Below the pieces are notes generated by a model. It made no database searches and was not told where the DNA came from. It saw nothing but the letters and a program-made list of their open reading frames with translations. Positions 37,231 through 46,054 of a stretch of DNA of 64,000 nt are shown here, in pieces. The first letter of the stretch is position 1. Each line of letters starts with the position of its first letter. The position numbers were made by a program, and so were the translations under genes. Source of the DNA: Deltaproteobacteria bacterium (GTDB lineage Bacteria; Myxococcota_A; UBA9160; SZUA-336); the NCBI GenBank assembly GCA_029261895.1, contig JAJDAK010000052.1, forward strand, positions 49,186 through 113,185, given 5' to 3'.

Positions 37231-38379
37231 ATGGACCGGGTTTATCTCGACTACAACGCCACATCACCGCTGAGGCCAGAGGCCTTTGAGGCGATGACCG
37301 GAATGCTGGGGCAAACCTTCGGCAATCCCTCGAGTGTGCATTGGGCGGGGTCCGATGCCCGTGCTGCGCTCGATTCTTCGCGCGCCGAGGTCGCTGCGTT
37401 GGCGGGAGTTGAACCCGAATCGATGGTCTTTATGAGTTCCGCAACCGAAGCCAATAACACGGTATTTTCGGCGATCGCGGGTCGGGCGCCCCAGCACGGT
37501 GAAGAAATCGTGACCTGTGCGACCGAGCACCCCTCGGTCATAGAAGCCGCGGAGTCGCTGCGAGATCTCGGTGTTCGGGTTCACGTGCTAGCGGTCGACT
37601 CCGATGGACGTTTGGATCCCGAGCGCTTCCGCGCTGCGCTCAATGATCGAACCTTGCTGGCATCAGTGATGTCGGCCAATAACGAGACGGGTGTGATTCA
37701 GCCGATTGAGACCTTGGCGGGGATCGCCAAAGAACAGGGCGTTTTGTTTCATACCGACGCGGTTCAAAGCTTTGGCAAGCTCGCGTTGGATTTCTCCAGG
37801 CTACCGATCGACTACGCGAGTTTCTCAGCGCATAAACTTGGGGGTCCCAAGGGTTGCGGTGCACTCTACGTGCGTCCGGGTCGGCGTTTTACGCCCCTTC
37901 TTCGGGGCGGACCGCAGGAGCGTCGTCGACGCGCGGGTACGGAAAACCTTCCGGGCATCGTTGGATTCGGTGCCGCAGCAACGGCGGCGCTACGAGATCT
38001 TGAAACTTTCCCCACGAGGATGCGCGTGCTTCGAGACCGGCTCGAGCAGGGCATTCTGGCCAAGGTTCCCAACGCGGAGCGTAACGCGCCGAACGCCGAA
38101 ACCTTGCCCCATACATTGAACATGCGTTTCGATGGTGCGGATGGCGAAGCGCTTGTCGTCGCGTTGGATATTGAGGAGATCGCGGTGGCGTCTGGAGCCG
38201 CCTGTGCATCCGGTTCGACCGAACCCTCGCATGTCTTACTCGCGATGGGTCTGGCACCGAATGCGGCCCGAAGCTCGGTACGCTTCAGTTTAGGATTCGA
38301 CAGCACCGAAGGCGATGTCGATCGCGTGCTCACGCTGCTACCCGATGTGGTCGCGCGGATACGTCGGGCGGCACCATGA
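37231..38379 (+). CDS. Cysteine desulfurase (IscS/NifS type)
   Basis: This 382-residue PLP enzyme takes sulfur from cysteine and passes it as a persulfide. It has the start VYLDYNATSPLRPEA, the SSATEANNTVF phosphate-binding segment, the HTDAVQSFGK aspartate site, the PLP lysine in FSAHKLGGPKG near residue 202, and the sulfur-carrying cysteine loop GAACASGSTEPSHVL near 328. The flexible loop is of the long IscS kind. It overlaps mnmA by 4 nt, so delivering sulfur for tRNA 2-thiouridine is the likely main job. No iscU or sufE-like gene is nearby. Confidence 0.93.
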   Translation: MDRVYLDYNATSPLRPEAFEAMTGMLGQTFGNPSSVHWAGSDARAALDSSRAEVAALAGVEPESMVFMSSATEANNTVFSAIAGRAPQHGEEIVTCATEHPSVIEAAESLRDLGVRVHVLAVDSDGRLDPERFRAALNDRTLLASVMSANNETGVIQPIETLAGIAKEQGVLFHTDAVQSFGKLALDFSRLPIDYASFSAHKLGGPKGCGALYVRPGRRFTPLLRGGPQERRRRAGTENLPGIVGFGAAATAALRDLETFPTRMRVLRDRLEQGILAKVPNAERNAPNAETLPHTLNMRFDGADGEALVVALDIEEIAVASGAACASGSTEPSHVLLAMGLAPNAARSSVRFSLGFDSTEGDVDRVLTLLPDVVARIRRAAP

Positions 38380-39449
38380 GTGAGCGTTGGTTAATCGCCA
38401 TGAGCGGCGGTGTGGATTCATCGGTCGCTGCCGCGTTGATGGCGAAACAAAATCCGGACGTCGTGGGTTTGACGATGGATCTCGGGAGCGGTGCGGAGAA
38501 GACTTCCTTCAAGCGTTGTTGTGGCGTGCCTGATGCCGAGGATGCACGACAGGTCGCGCGCACGCTCGGCATTCGTCACTACGTGGCCAACTATCGCAAA
38601 GAGTTCCGAGAGGCCGTGGTCGACCCGTTCATCGAGGAGTACAAGCAGGGACGCACACCGATCCCCTGCGTGGCGTGTAACCGTGTCATGAAGTTCGACC
38701 TGTTGATCCGCCGTGCGGAGGCGCTGGGTGCGGTGGGTGTGTCGACAGGTCACTATGCGAGGATCGCGCAGGCGGCAGACGGTGAACCCGCGCTTTATCG
38801 CTCGGTCGATCGAGAAAAAGATCAGACGTATTTTCTTTTCGATCTGCCACGCGCCGTATTGCCCAAACTGTGTTTCCCGCTGGGTGAACTCAAGAAGTCA
38901 GAGGTTCGTGCTTTGGCGCGTGAGCTCAAGTTGATTACCGCCGACAAACCCGAAAGCCAGGGGATTTGCTTCATTCCTGACGGGAATCTGCGTGGCGCGT
39001 TGGAACGCTTGAGCCCCGATCTGAAACGCAAGGAGGGTCCGATTGTGAACCGCGAGGGTGAAGAACTCGGACTGCACAGCGGTGCGCCGGGCTACACGCT
39101 CGGGCAGCGCAAGGGGCTCGGCCTGGGCAACGGGCCGTGGTACATCGTCGAAAACCGCATTGCCGAGAACACGTTGATCGTCGATCGTGCGCCTGCGCTG
39201 GGTCGATCGTCCGTGCACGTGCGCGATGCGCGTTGGGTCATGGGCCAGGTGCCCGAGGGGCCCGTGCGCGTGCAGGTGCGTCATCGTATGGAGAGCGTTG
39301 CAGCGCGTGTTGAAGTGCTCGAGGGAGACGACGTGCGGATTCATTTTGAGACGCCGGTTTGGGCGCCCGCCGACGGGCAAGCGGCGGTCGTCTATGACGC
39401 GGATGATACTCAACTCCTGGGTGGAGGGTGGATCGCTGGATCCCAATGA
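38376..39449 (+). CDS. mnmA: tRNA-specific 2-thiouridylase MnmA
   Basis: This 357-residue enzyme puts sulfur on U34 of Lys, Glu and Gln tRNAs. The PP-loop SGGVDSS is at 10-16. The two catalytic cysteines are C98 (PCVACNRVMKF) and C198 (ESQGICFIPDG), with the DQTYFLF and GYTLGQRKGLG blocks around them. All are present, so it should be active. It overlaps the cysteine desulfurase gene by 4 nt, and the rnc start lies inside its 3' end. Confidence 0.96.
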   Translation: MSERWLIAMSGGVDSSVAAALMAKQNPDVVGLTMDLGSGAEKTSFKRCCGVPDAEDARQVARTLGIRHYVANYRKEFREAVVDPFIEEYKQGRTPIPCVACNRVMKFDLLIRRAEALGAVGVSTGHYARIAQAADGEPALYRSVDREKDQTYFLFDLPRAVLPKLCFPLGELKKSEVRALARELKLITADKPESQGICFIPDGNLRGALERLSPDLKRKEGPIVNREGEELGLHSGAPGYTLGQRKGLGLGNGPWYIVENRIAENTLIVDRAPALGRSSVHVRDARWVMGQVPEGPVRVQVRHRMESVAARVEVLEGDDVRIHFETPVWAPADGQAAVVYDADDTQLLGGGWIAGSQ

Positions 39450-40125
39450 TACGAACGCTGAGCTCGAACGGCGTCTCGGTTACGCGTTTAAGGACAGCGC
39501 AAGGCTTGAGCTGGCGCTCACCCATAGCTCGCGTGCGAATGAAGAGAGCGATCCCCAGCATGGCAACGAACGCCTTGAGTTTCTGGGTGACGCGGTTTTG
39601 GATCTCGTGGTTTCTGAATATCTGATGGAAGCGCATCCCGATGCCGACGAGGGCTCGCTGTCGCGGGCGCGCGCCGATGCGGTCAACACGCACGCGCTGG
39701 CCGCTCGCGCGAAAGCGCTCGGTTTAGGTCAAGCGGCGCGTCTGGGACGCGGGGAAGAAAGATCTGGTGGACGCGATAAGCCCTCGATTCTGGCGAACGT
39801 ATTCGAGGCCGTCGTGGGTGCGATGTATCTCGATGGCGGGTTGGCGAGCGTGCGTGGGTTCGTGGATCGCGAATTTGCCGAGGACCTCCAAGACCTCGGT
39901 CGGTCGATACGTGATGCAAAGACACAGCTTCAAGAGTTGCTGCAAGCACGGGGTGAGGATATCCCGCGGTATCATCTGATGGAGACACGCGGTCCCGATC
40001 ACGCGCGGGAGTTTGAGATCGAAGTTCGACTCGGTGACACAGTGCTGGGTAGCGGGCAGGGGCGTTCGAAGCGCGCGGCTGAACAGGAAGCGGCACGCGT
40101 TGCGCTGGATCAGCTCGACGCATGA
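39421..40125 (+). CDS. rnc: Ribonuclease III
   Basis: This 234-residue double-strand-specific endoribonuclease processes rRNA and mRNA. The catalytic signature NERLEFLGDAVL is at 49-60, and the second acidic site is in ILANVFEAVVGAMYLDGG. A double-strand RNA-binding domain fills about 163-233, ending GRSKRAAEQEAARVAL. The best in-frame start is the GTG at 39421, inside mnmA, with no clear ribosome binding site, so translation is probably coupled to mnmA. era follows with a 4-nt overlap, the usual rnc-era pairing. Confidence 0.93.
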   Translation: MEGGSLDPNDTNAELERRLGYAFKDSARLELALTHSSRANEESDPQHGNERLEFLGDAVLDLVVSEYLMEAHPDADEGSLSRARADAVNTHALAARAKALGLGQAARLGRGEERSGGRDKPSILANVFEAVVGAMYLDGGLASVRGFVDREFAEDLQDLGRSIRDAKTQLQELLQARGEDIPRYHLMETRGPDHAREFEIEVRLGDTVLGSGQGRSKRAAEQEAARVALDQLDA

Positions 40126-40976
40126 GTCAGGCGCATCGATGTGGTGTCGTGGCACTCTTGGGTCGACCCAACGCGGGGAAGTCGACGTTACTCAACGCAT
40201 TGGTGGGCGAGAAAATCGCGATCGCGACCGCGTTTGCCCAGACGACACGCGGGCGATTGCTGGGTGTGGTTTCGCGAGACAATGCCCAGCTGTTGATTTA
40301 TGACACGCCCGGCGTGCATCGCGGTCAAGCGCGCTTCAATCTCGCGATGACGGAGACTGCGCTGAGTGTCGCCCACGATGCGGATATTCGACTGATTCTT
40401 TTTGATGCGGGCGCAACCTGGGATGAGCCGGAGGCACGCCTCGCGGCGCTGCGAGGGCCGAAGATTCTGCTGCGAACCAAGATCGACGGCGGGCCGGCAA
40501 CGCCAATTCCTAAAGGTGCGTTTGACGGTCCGGTGATGGAGCTTTCTGCGAAGACCGGTGTCGGCCTGGATGCACTCTTTGCGGCGATCATCGCCGAGCT
40601 ACCGGAATCGCCGGCGCTCTACGATGCCGATACGCTGACGGACGCACCGCTACGCTTCCTGGCCGCGGAGGGCATTCGTGAGGTGGCGTTCGAGCGTCTC
40701 CGCGACGAGGTGCCGTATTCGCTGGCGGTGGAAGTCGAAACCTGGGACGAAAGCGAGTCGGAGCTGCTGATTCACGCCAATCTGCTGCTCGAGCGTGAAT
40801 CCCAGAAAGGCATCGTTGTAGGTTCGAGAGGGCAGATGCTGAAGGGAATCGGCATGGAAGCCCGAAAACGCCTCTCAGAGCTGGTCCATAAAACCGTACA
40901 CCTAAAGCTTTGGGTGAAGCTCGACAAGAACTGGACCAAACGCCCCAACCGGGCGAGAGAGCTCGGTTATCTTTGA
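40122..40976 (+). CDS. era: GTPase Era
   Basis: This 284-residue GTPase aids 16S rRNA maturation and 30S assembly. G1 is GRPNAGKS at 14-21, G2 is the QTTRGRLLG region, and G3 is YDTPGVH. G4 reads TKID where NKxD is usual, and G5 is SAKTG. The KH domain follows, with GSRGQMLKGIGMEARKRLS near 235-255. The Asn-to-Thr change in G4 is seen in some active GTPases but may alter nucleotide affinity. It is the last gene of the desulfurase-mnmA-rnc-era run. Confidence 0.95.
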   Translation: MSQAHRCGVVALLGRPNAGKSTLLNALVGEKIAIATAFAQTTRGRLLGVVSRDNAQLLIYDTPGVHRGQARFNLAMTETALSVAHDADIRLILFDAGATWDEPEARLAALRGPKILLRTKIDGGPATPIPKGAFDGPVMELSAKTGVGLDALFAAIIAELPESPALYDADTLTDAPLRFLAAEGIREVAFERLRDEVPYSLAVEVETWDESESELLIHANLLLERESQKGIVVGSRGQMLKGIGMEARKRLSELVHKTVHLKLWVKLDKNWTKRPNRARELGYL

Positions 40977-41067
40977 TCCGGCCCGTTTGACGCGTAGCGA
41001 CACGTTCGGTTAAGGTGGCCGCGATCGGCGTCGCCTCTAAAAGCGCACGCCAGATTCGGAGGGACTC

Positions 41068-42246
41068 ATGAAAGAAGTCGTGATTTGCAGTGCCGTACGA
41101 ACCCCGATCGGGACATTTCAGGGGGGGCTCAGTGCGCTCTCCGCGTCGGATCTTGGCGCCATCGTGCTGAAGGAAGCCATCAAGCGCGCGGGTGCCGGAA
41201 CAGATCAGGTCGAACGCGTCTACATGGGGAACGTGCTCTCCGCGGGCATGGGCCAAGCACCTGCGCGACAAGCGGTCATCAAGGCAGGACTGCCCGACTC
41301 GGTCGGTGCGATCACGATTAATAAAGTATGTGGTTCCGGCTTGCAGGCCGTCATGTTCGCGCGTCGCGAGATTATGATCGGTGATGTCGACGTCATGGTT
41401 GCGGGCGGCATGGAAAGCATGACCAACGCTCCCTACTTGTTGCCGAACGCACGCGCGGGCTATCGCATGGGCAACGGCGAAATCATCGACTCGATGATTC
41501 ACGACGGATTGTGGGATCCCTACAACAATCACCACATGGGCAAGTGCGGTGACATGGTGGCGGAGAAGTATGGTTTCACGCGTGAGGATCAAGACGCTTT
41601 CGCGACGGAATCCTACAAGCGTGCAAACGCCGCGCAGGGTGGGGGTAAATTCAAAGACGAGATCGTGCCGGTTGAAGTACCGCAGCGCCGTGGTGATCCC
41701 GTAGTGATCGATGCGGACGAAGACCCGAGCCGCGGTGATCCATCGAAGTTCGCCAAGTTACGTGCCGCGTTCTCAAAGGATGGCACGGTGACGGCCGCTA
41801 ATGCGTCCTCTCTTAATGATGGTGCGGCAGCGCTGCTGATCACCAGCGCCGAAAAGGCCGACGAGCTCGGTTATAAGAAACTGGCCCGCATTACCGTGGA
41901 TGCTTCGGCGGCCGTTGAGCCCAAGTGGTTCACCATCGCACCGGTTCAGGCGCTCGCAAAACTCTACGAGCGCAGCGGGACCAAGCCCGGTGATTGGGAC
42001 CTCTACGAAATTAACGAAGCCTTCTCCGGCGTGACGATGTCAGCCATGAAGGAGCACAGCATCGATCCAGCGACCGTCAACGTGCACGGTGGTGCGGTAT
42101 CGCTCGGTCATCCGATCGGCTGTTCTGGAGCACGCGTGCTGGTGACGTTGCTACACGCGTTGCGTGATCAGGGGAAGAAGAGCGGTATCGCGACGCTCTG
42201 CATCGGTGGCGGCGAAGCGGTGGCGCTCGGTGTGGAGCTGATCTGA
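41068..42246 (+). CDS. Acetyl-CoA acetyltransferase (thiolase)
   Basis: This 392-residue thiolase either splits acetoacetyl-CoA or joins two acetyl-CoA. The acylated cysteine is C88 (INKVCGSGLQAV), the histidine motif is GGAVSLGHPIGCSGAR near 343-358, and the second cysteine is in CIGGGEAVAL near 378. Its length and its high similarity to biosynthetic or degradative two-carbon thiolases fit AtoB/PhaA. GGAGGGA precedes the ATG. It heads a plus-strand set with a 3-hydroxyacyl-CoA dehydrogenase (1-nt overlap) and a carboxylase subunit. Confidence 0.95.
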   Translation: MKEVVICSAVRTPIGTFQGGLSALSASDLGAIVLKEAIKRAGAGTDQVERVYMGNVLSAGMGQAPARQAVIKAGLPDSVGAITINKVCGSGLQAVMFARREIMIGDVDVMVAGGMESMTNAPYLLPNARAGYRMGNGEIIDSMIHDGLWDPYNNHHMGKCGDMVAEKYGFTREDQDAFATESYKRANAAQGGGKFKDEIVPVEVPQRRGDPVVIDADEDPSRGDPSKFAKLRAAFSKDGTVTAANASSLNDGAAALLITSAEKADELGYKKLARITVDASAAVEPKWFTIAPVQALAKLYERSGTKPGDWDLYEINEAFSGVTMSAMKEHSIDPATVNVHGGAVSLGHPIGCSGARVLVTLLHALRDQGKKSGIATLCIGGGEAVALGVELI

Positions 42247-43088
42247 TGAAAAAAATTGGATTGATCGGCACCGGAACGATGGCAACAGGGATCGCCCAGC
42301 AGGCGGCCCAGCGCGAGTACGATGTCGTGGTCCATGGACGTAGTCAGGCATCGATCGATCGTTGCGTGGGTGGTGTTTCCAAAGGTCTTGGCCGCATGGT
42401 CAAGAAAGAGAAGATCAGTCAGGCCGACGCCGACGCGATCGTGGGACGGATTACCGGAACACTTGCGCTGGAGGACTTGAAGGATTGCGACATCGTGATC
42501 GAGTCTGTGGCTGAGGAGCTGGAGGTCAAGCAACCGCTGCTCGAAAAGCTCGATAGCATCGTCAACGAAGCGGCCATTATTGCGACCAATACGTCGAGCC
42601 TCTCGGTGACCAAACTCGCGTCGCTGGTGAGTCGCCCGGAACGCTTCATTGGGATGCACTTTTTCAATCCGGTTCCGATGATGAGTCTGGTCGAGGTGGT
42701 TCGTGGGCTGCGAACCTCCGACGAAACTTACGAGGCCACGCGAAAACTCGCTGAGTCGCTCGGCAAAGGTCCGGTGGATGTTCGGGATGCACCGGGCTTT
42801 GTGGTAAACCGCGTGCTGTTTCCGATGATCAATGAGGCCGCGTTTGCACTCCAAGAGGGTGTCGCGAGTGCCGAAGACATCGACGAGGCTATGAAGGGCG
42901 GTTGTAACCATCCCATGGGCCCGCTGGCGTTGGCGGATCTTGTGGGCCTCGATGTGGTTTGCGCGATTCTACAAAGCCTGCAACGTGAGTACGGCAATCC
43001 CCGCTATGCGCCGTGCCTTGAAATCGTGAAGCGCGTTGAAGCGGGTTGGCTTGGACGCAAGTCTGGCCGGGGCTTCTACGAGTACTAG
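42246..43088 (+). CDS. 3-hydroxybutyryl-CoA dehydrogenase
   Basis: This 280-residue enzyme oxidises (S)-3-hydroxyacyl-CoA with NAD, or the reverse. The Rossmann motif GTGTMATGIAQ is at 8-18, then ESVAEELEVK, ATNTSSLSVT, the catalytic histidine in GMHFFNPVPMM, and the C-terminal substrate domain with APGFVVNRVLFPMINEA and GPLALADLVGLD. Its size fits the 280-residue butyryl type (PaaH/Hbd). The ATG overlaps the thiolase stop by 1 nt, so both are made together for four-carbon acyl-CoA turnover. Confidence 0.95.
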   Translation: MKKIGLIGTGTMATGIAQQAAQREYDVVVHGRSQASIDRCVGGVSKGLGRMVKKEKISQADADAIVGRITGTLALEDLKDCDIVIESVAEELEVKQPLLEKLDSIVNEAAIIATNTSSLSVTKLASLVSRPERFIGMHFFNPVPMMSLVEVVRGLRTSDETYEATRKLAESLGKGPVDVRDAPGFVVNRVLFPMINEAAFALQEGVASAEDIDEAMKGGCNHPMGPLALADLVGLDVVCAILQSLQREYGNPRYAPCLEIVKRVEAGWLGRKSGRGFYEY

Positions 43089-43101
43089 GAAATCTGACTC
43101 T

Positions 43102-44628
43102 GTGGGGGACGATCTGCGGCGCGAAATCGATCGCCTGCGCGAAGGCGGTTCGCCTGCGGCGCATGAGAAAGCGTCTGCGCAGAACAAGCTTTTTGCGCGC
43201 AAGCGCCTCGAGTTGCTGCTGGATCCCGGGTCGTTCGTGGAAGATGGTCTTTTCGCGAATTCGCGTGCCGAAGGCTTTCCCGCCGATGGCGTGATTACTG
43301 GCACGGGCAGAATCGACAGTCGGCCCGTCTGCGTGATGGCGAACGACTCGACGGTAAAGGCTGGTTCCTGGGGCAAGCGCACGGTCGAAAAGATTCTTCG
43401 GATTCAGGATCGCGCCGAGCGCGGTCGTTGCCCGTTGATCTACCTGATCGATTCAGCGGGTGCGCGCATCACCGACCAGGTCGAAATGTTTCCGGGTCGG
43501 CGTGGCGCGGGTCGTATCTTTATGAATCAGGTGCGGATGTCAGGCATGGTGCCTCAGGTCTGTTGTCTCTTTGGACCGTCTGCTGCAGGGGGCGCCTACA
43601 TTCCCGCGTTCTGCGATCTCGTCTTCATGGTCGAGGGCAACGCGAGCATGTACTTGGGTTCGCCGCGGATGGCTGAGATGGTGATCGGCGAAAAGGCGAC
43701 GCTCGAAGAAACGGGTGGTGCCAAGATGCACTGCAGTGTCAGCGGCTGTGGCGACGTCCTTTGTAAAGACGAAGCGGAAGCGATCGCGGGTGCGAAGCGC
43801 TATCTCGGTTATCTCCCGAGCACCGTGGGTGAAATGCTGCCTGAGCATCTACCCGCCGAGCCGGCCGTCGACCCCGAAGGACTCGAAGCGAGTCTTCCGA
43901 AGGATGAAAACACGCCGTTTGATATCTTCGAAGTGATCAACCGCTTGATCGATGCGGATTCATTCTTAGAGATCAAAGCGCTATTCGCGCGCGAAATCAT
44001 CACGGGTTTCGCGCGCATCGACGGCAACCCGGTCGGTATTATCGCCAATCAAAGCAAGTGGAAGGGCGGGGTTCTCTTTGTGGATTCGGCTGATAAAGCG
44101 GCGCGCTTCATCTGGCTCTGCGATGCGTTTGGTGTGCCGCTCCTGTACTTGGCCGATGTTCCCGGCTTCATGATCGGCACCAAGGTGGAGCGTCAGGGGA
44201 TTATCCGTGCCGGTGCAAAAATGATTTATGCGATGTCGGAAGCAACGGTGCCGCGAATTTCCGTGGTGGTTCGCAAGGCCTATGGCGCCGGCCTATACGC
44301 AATGTGTGGTCCGGGTTTCGCCCCCGATGCGTGCATCGCATTGCCGAGTGCACGCATCGCGGTGATGGGTCCCGAGGCCGCGGTGAACGCCGTCTACTAC
44401 AATAGGATTCAGGCGACCCCCGAAGACGAACGGCCTGCGTTGATCGAGAAGCTACGCGAAGAGTACAAAGCCGACGTGGATTTAAAACTGCTCGCGTCCG
44501 AACTCGTGATCGACGACATCGTGCCGCATGCCAGACTACGCGACGACCTAGTCGCGCGCTTCGAAGCGATTCGAGATCGCGTCGATGACGCACCCCCGCC
44601 AAAAAAGCACGGCGTCTATCCGGTCTAG
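43102..44628 (+). CDS. Acyl-CoA carboxylase beta subunit (carboxyltransferase, propionyl-CoA type)
   Basis: This 508-residue carboxyltransferase of the PccB/AccD5 group moves carboxyl from biotin to an acyl-CoA. Two crotonase-like halves carry the oxyanion loops: GPSAAGGAYIPAF in the first, and RKAYGAGLYAMCGPGFAPD in the second. ADVPGFMIGTKVERQGIIR is typical of propionyl- or methylcrotonyl-type enzymes. I chose the GTG at 43102, 13 nt after the previous stop. A biotin carboxylase/BCCP alpha subunit is needed for activity and is not in this window. The neighbouring methylmalonyl-CoA mutase genes favour propionyl-CoA as substrate. Confidence 0.92.
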   Translation: MGDDLRREIDRLREGGSPAAHEKASAQNKLFARKRLELLLDPGSFVEDGLFANSRAEGFPADGVITGTGRIDSRPVCVMANDSTVKAGSWGKRTVEKILRIQDRAERGRCPLIYLIDSAGARITDQVEMFPGRRGAGRIFMNQVRMSGMVPQVCCLFGPSAAGGAYIPAFCDLVFMVEGNASMYLGSPRMAEMVIGEKATLEETGGAKMHCSVSGCGDVLCKDEAEAIAGAKRYLGYLPSTVGEMLPEHLPAEPAVDPEGLEASLPKDENTPFDIFEVINRLIDADSFLEIKALFAREIITGFARIDGNPVGIIANQSKWKGGVLFVDSADKAARFIWLCDAFGVPLLYLADVPGFMIGTKVERQGIIRAGAKMIYAMSEATVPRISVVVRKAYGAGLYAMCGPGFAPDACIALPSARIAVMGPEAAVNAVYYNRIQATPEDERPALIEKLREEYKADVDLKLLASELVIDDIVPHARLRDDLVARFEAIRDRVDDAPPPKKHGVYPV

Positions 44629-44635
44629 CTTTCGC

Positions 44636-45946
44636 TCAAGCGTGTTCGGAGATTTCTTCCAACTCGAGGCTACGCGTCTCTGGAAAAAACGCGACCGCGA
44701 CTGCCGCGCCTAGAACCGCCATCGAAACCATCAGAATCGCACGTGTGTCGAGACTGTCTCCGACCGAAAAGATCGAGACCAGCGCAAGCCCCAGTGATGC
44801 GCCAACGGCTTCGAGTAAGAAGAGCCAGCCCGTGGCTGTGCCGCGATACGACGTTGGAAATAGCTCGGTCGCGAACGCGCGCATGATCATATTCCCCGAC
44901 ATCACGCCGAAGACGATCAATACCCAACCGACAGGCATCAACCAACCCGGCGATGCATAGAACATGGCCGAAAAGACTGGGAAGGTCGCGAGCATGCTGA
45001 TGCCAACCGCCTTACGTCCGATACGATCGCTGAGTCGACCCATGAAGACGCTGCCCGCCGTGCCGAAGGCGCCGCAGAACACGAACATGGCCGTGTAGCG
45101 CCACGGTTCCCATTGATGCACCTCTTGCACGAACTTAGAGATGAAGAGAAACACGCTGGTATGGCTCGCCGCTGAGAGTGAAGCACCGATCGCGAGACCC
45201 AGTGTCCGTGCTGGATAACGCAGGATGAGTTGTTTAATCGGGTCAAACCACGCGATAAACGCATCGCCGCTGTCCTTGGTATGTTCTTCGAATCGGCGTG
45301 TCTCATAAATCCAGACCTTAAACTTTGGAATCAGCATGATCGGTAGTGCGCCAATTACATAGAGCGCACGCCAACCATACGGTAGGAACTCGATCGCTCC
45401 GAAGAACGCGGCACCCAGCGCGTGCCCGAAGGAGGCGATGGCGGCGAGTACGCCGACCGCCCAACCACGATGCGCGGCGGGGAATTCCTCGGTCACGATG
45501 ACGAACGTCACGGCCGCACCCGTGGCCATGAACGCACGTGCGATCAGTTGGCAGGCAATGAACTGAACTTGGGTCTGACTAAACGCGGTGAGGAATGTCC
45601 CGATGCTGAACCCGATGACAGAGATCATGAACATGCGCCGACGTCCCAACGAATCGGCGAGCGGGATCAGAAAGAAACCGAGAACCCCGCCGAAGCGCAC
45701 GGCACCGGCGAAATACCCGAGGTCCTGATCGGCAATCTGAAGACTGTCGCCAATCTGCTTCAACGCGGCGTTAAAGATCTGAAAGTCGTAGAACTCAAAA
45801 AACAGCGCGAGCGCGACCGCGCCGAGCAGGCTCACCAGACGCGGCTCGATCGGCGGCATGCGACCCGTTAAAGCAGCTGGCATCCAGAGCGGGTTTTTCC
45901 GCGCTAGGCCGTCCTCAGAAGCCCCATCCTCGCTGTTTTCGGCCAC
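44636..45946 (-). CDS. MFS transporter, aromatic acid/sugar:H+ symporter type
   Basis: This 436-residue inner-membrane transporter has 12 predicted membrane segments. The loop between TM2 and TM3 has the MFS motif as LADSLGRRRMF, and its second-half copy is MGRLSDRIGRKAVG. TM1 starts with FFEFYDFQIFNAAL, where the D in the F-x-x-Y-D pattern is typical of the aromatic acid and metabolite:H+ symporter groups. The substrate is unknown; a carboxylic acid fed into the adjacent acyl-CoA genes would make sense but is inference. It starts at a GTG with TAGGGTGG upstream and is divergent from icmF. Confidence 0.88.
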   Translation of the reverse strand: MAENSEDGASEDGLARKNPLWMPAALTGRMPPIEPRLVSLLGAVALALFFEFYDFQIFNAALKQIGDSLQIADQDLGYFAGAVRFGGVLGFFLIPLADSLGRRRMFMISVIGFSIGTFLTAFSQTQVQFIACQLIARAFMATGAAVTFVIVTEEFPAAHRGWAVGVLAAIASFGHALGAAFFGAIEFLPYGWRALYVIGALPIMLIPKFKVWIYETRRFEEHTKDSGDAFIAWFDPIKQLILRYPARTLGLAIGASLSAASHTSVFLFISKFVQEVHQWEPWRYTAMFVFCGAFGTAGSVFMGRLSDRIGRKAVGISMLATFPVFSAMFYASPGWLMPVGWVLIVFGVMSGNMIMRAFATELFPTSYRGTATGWLFLLEAVGASLGLALVSIFSVGDSLDTRAILMVSMAVLGAAVAVAFFPETRSLELEEISEHA

Positions 45947-46054
45947 GGCGGCCCACCCTACAGGCTGGCTGGGATGCTGCCAAGCAAGATCCGCGCGCCG
46001 AGAAAACGTATAATCATCAGCGGTTTATTGGCCGATAACGCATCAAGAGTCAGT

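Noticed and set aside
40987..41015. TTGACG with TTAAGG as a promoter of the thiolase operon
   Set aside because: The -35 is good but the -10 matches only two positions, so I did not annotate it.
40588..41592. 334-codon minus-strand frame across the era-thiolase junction
   Set aside because: Antisense to two certain genes, with no domain or signal.
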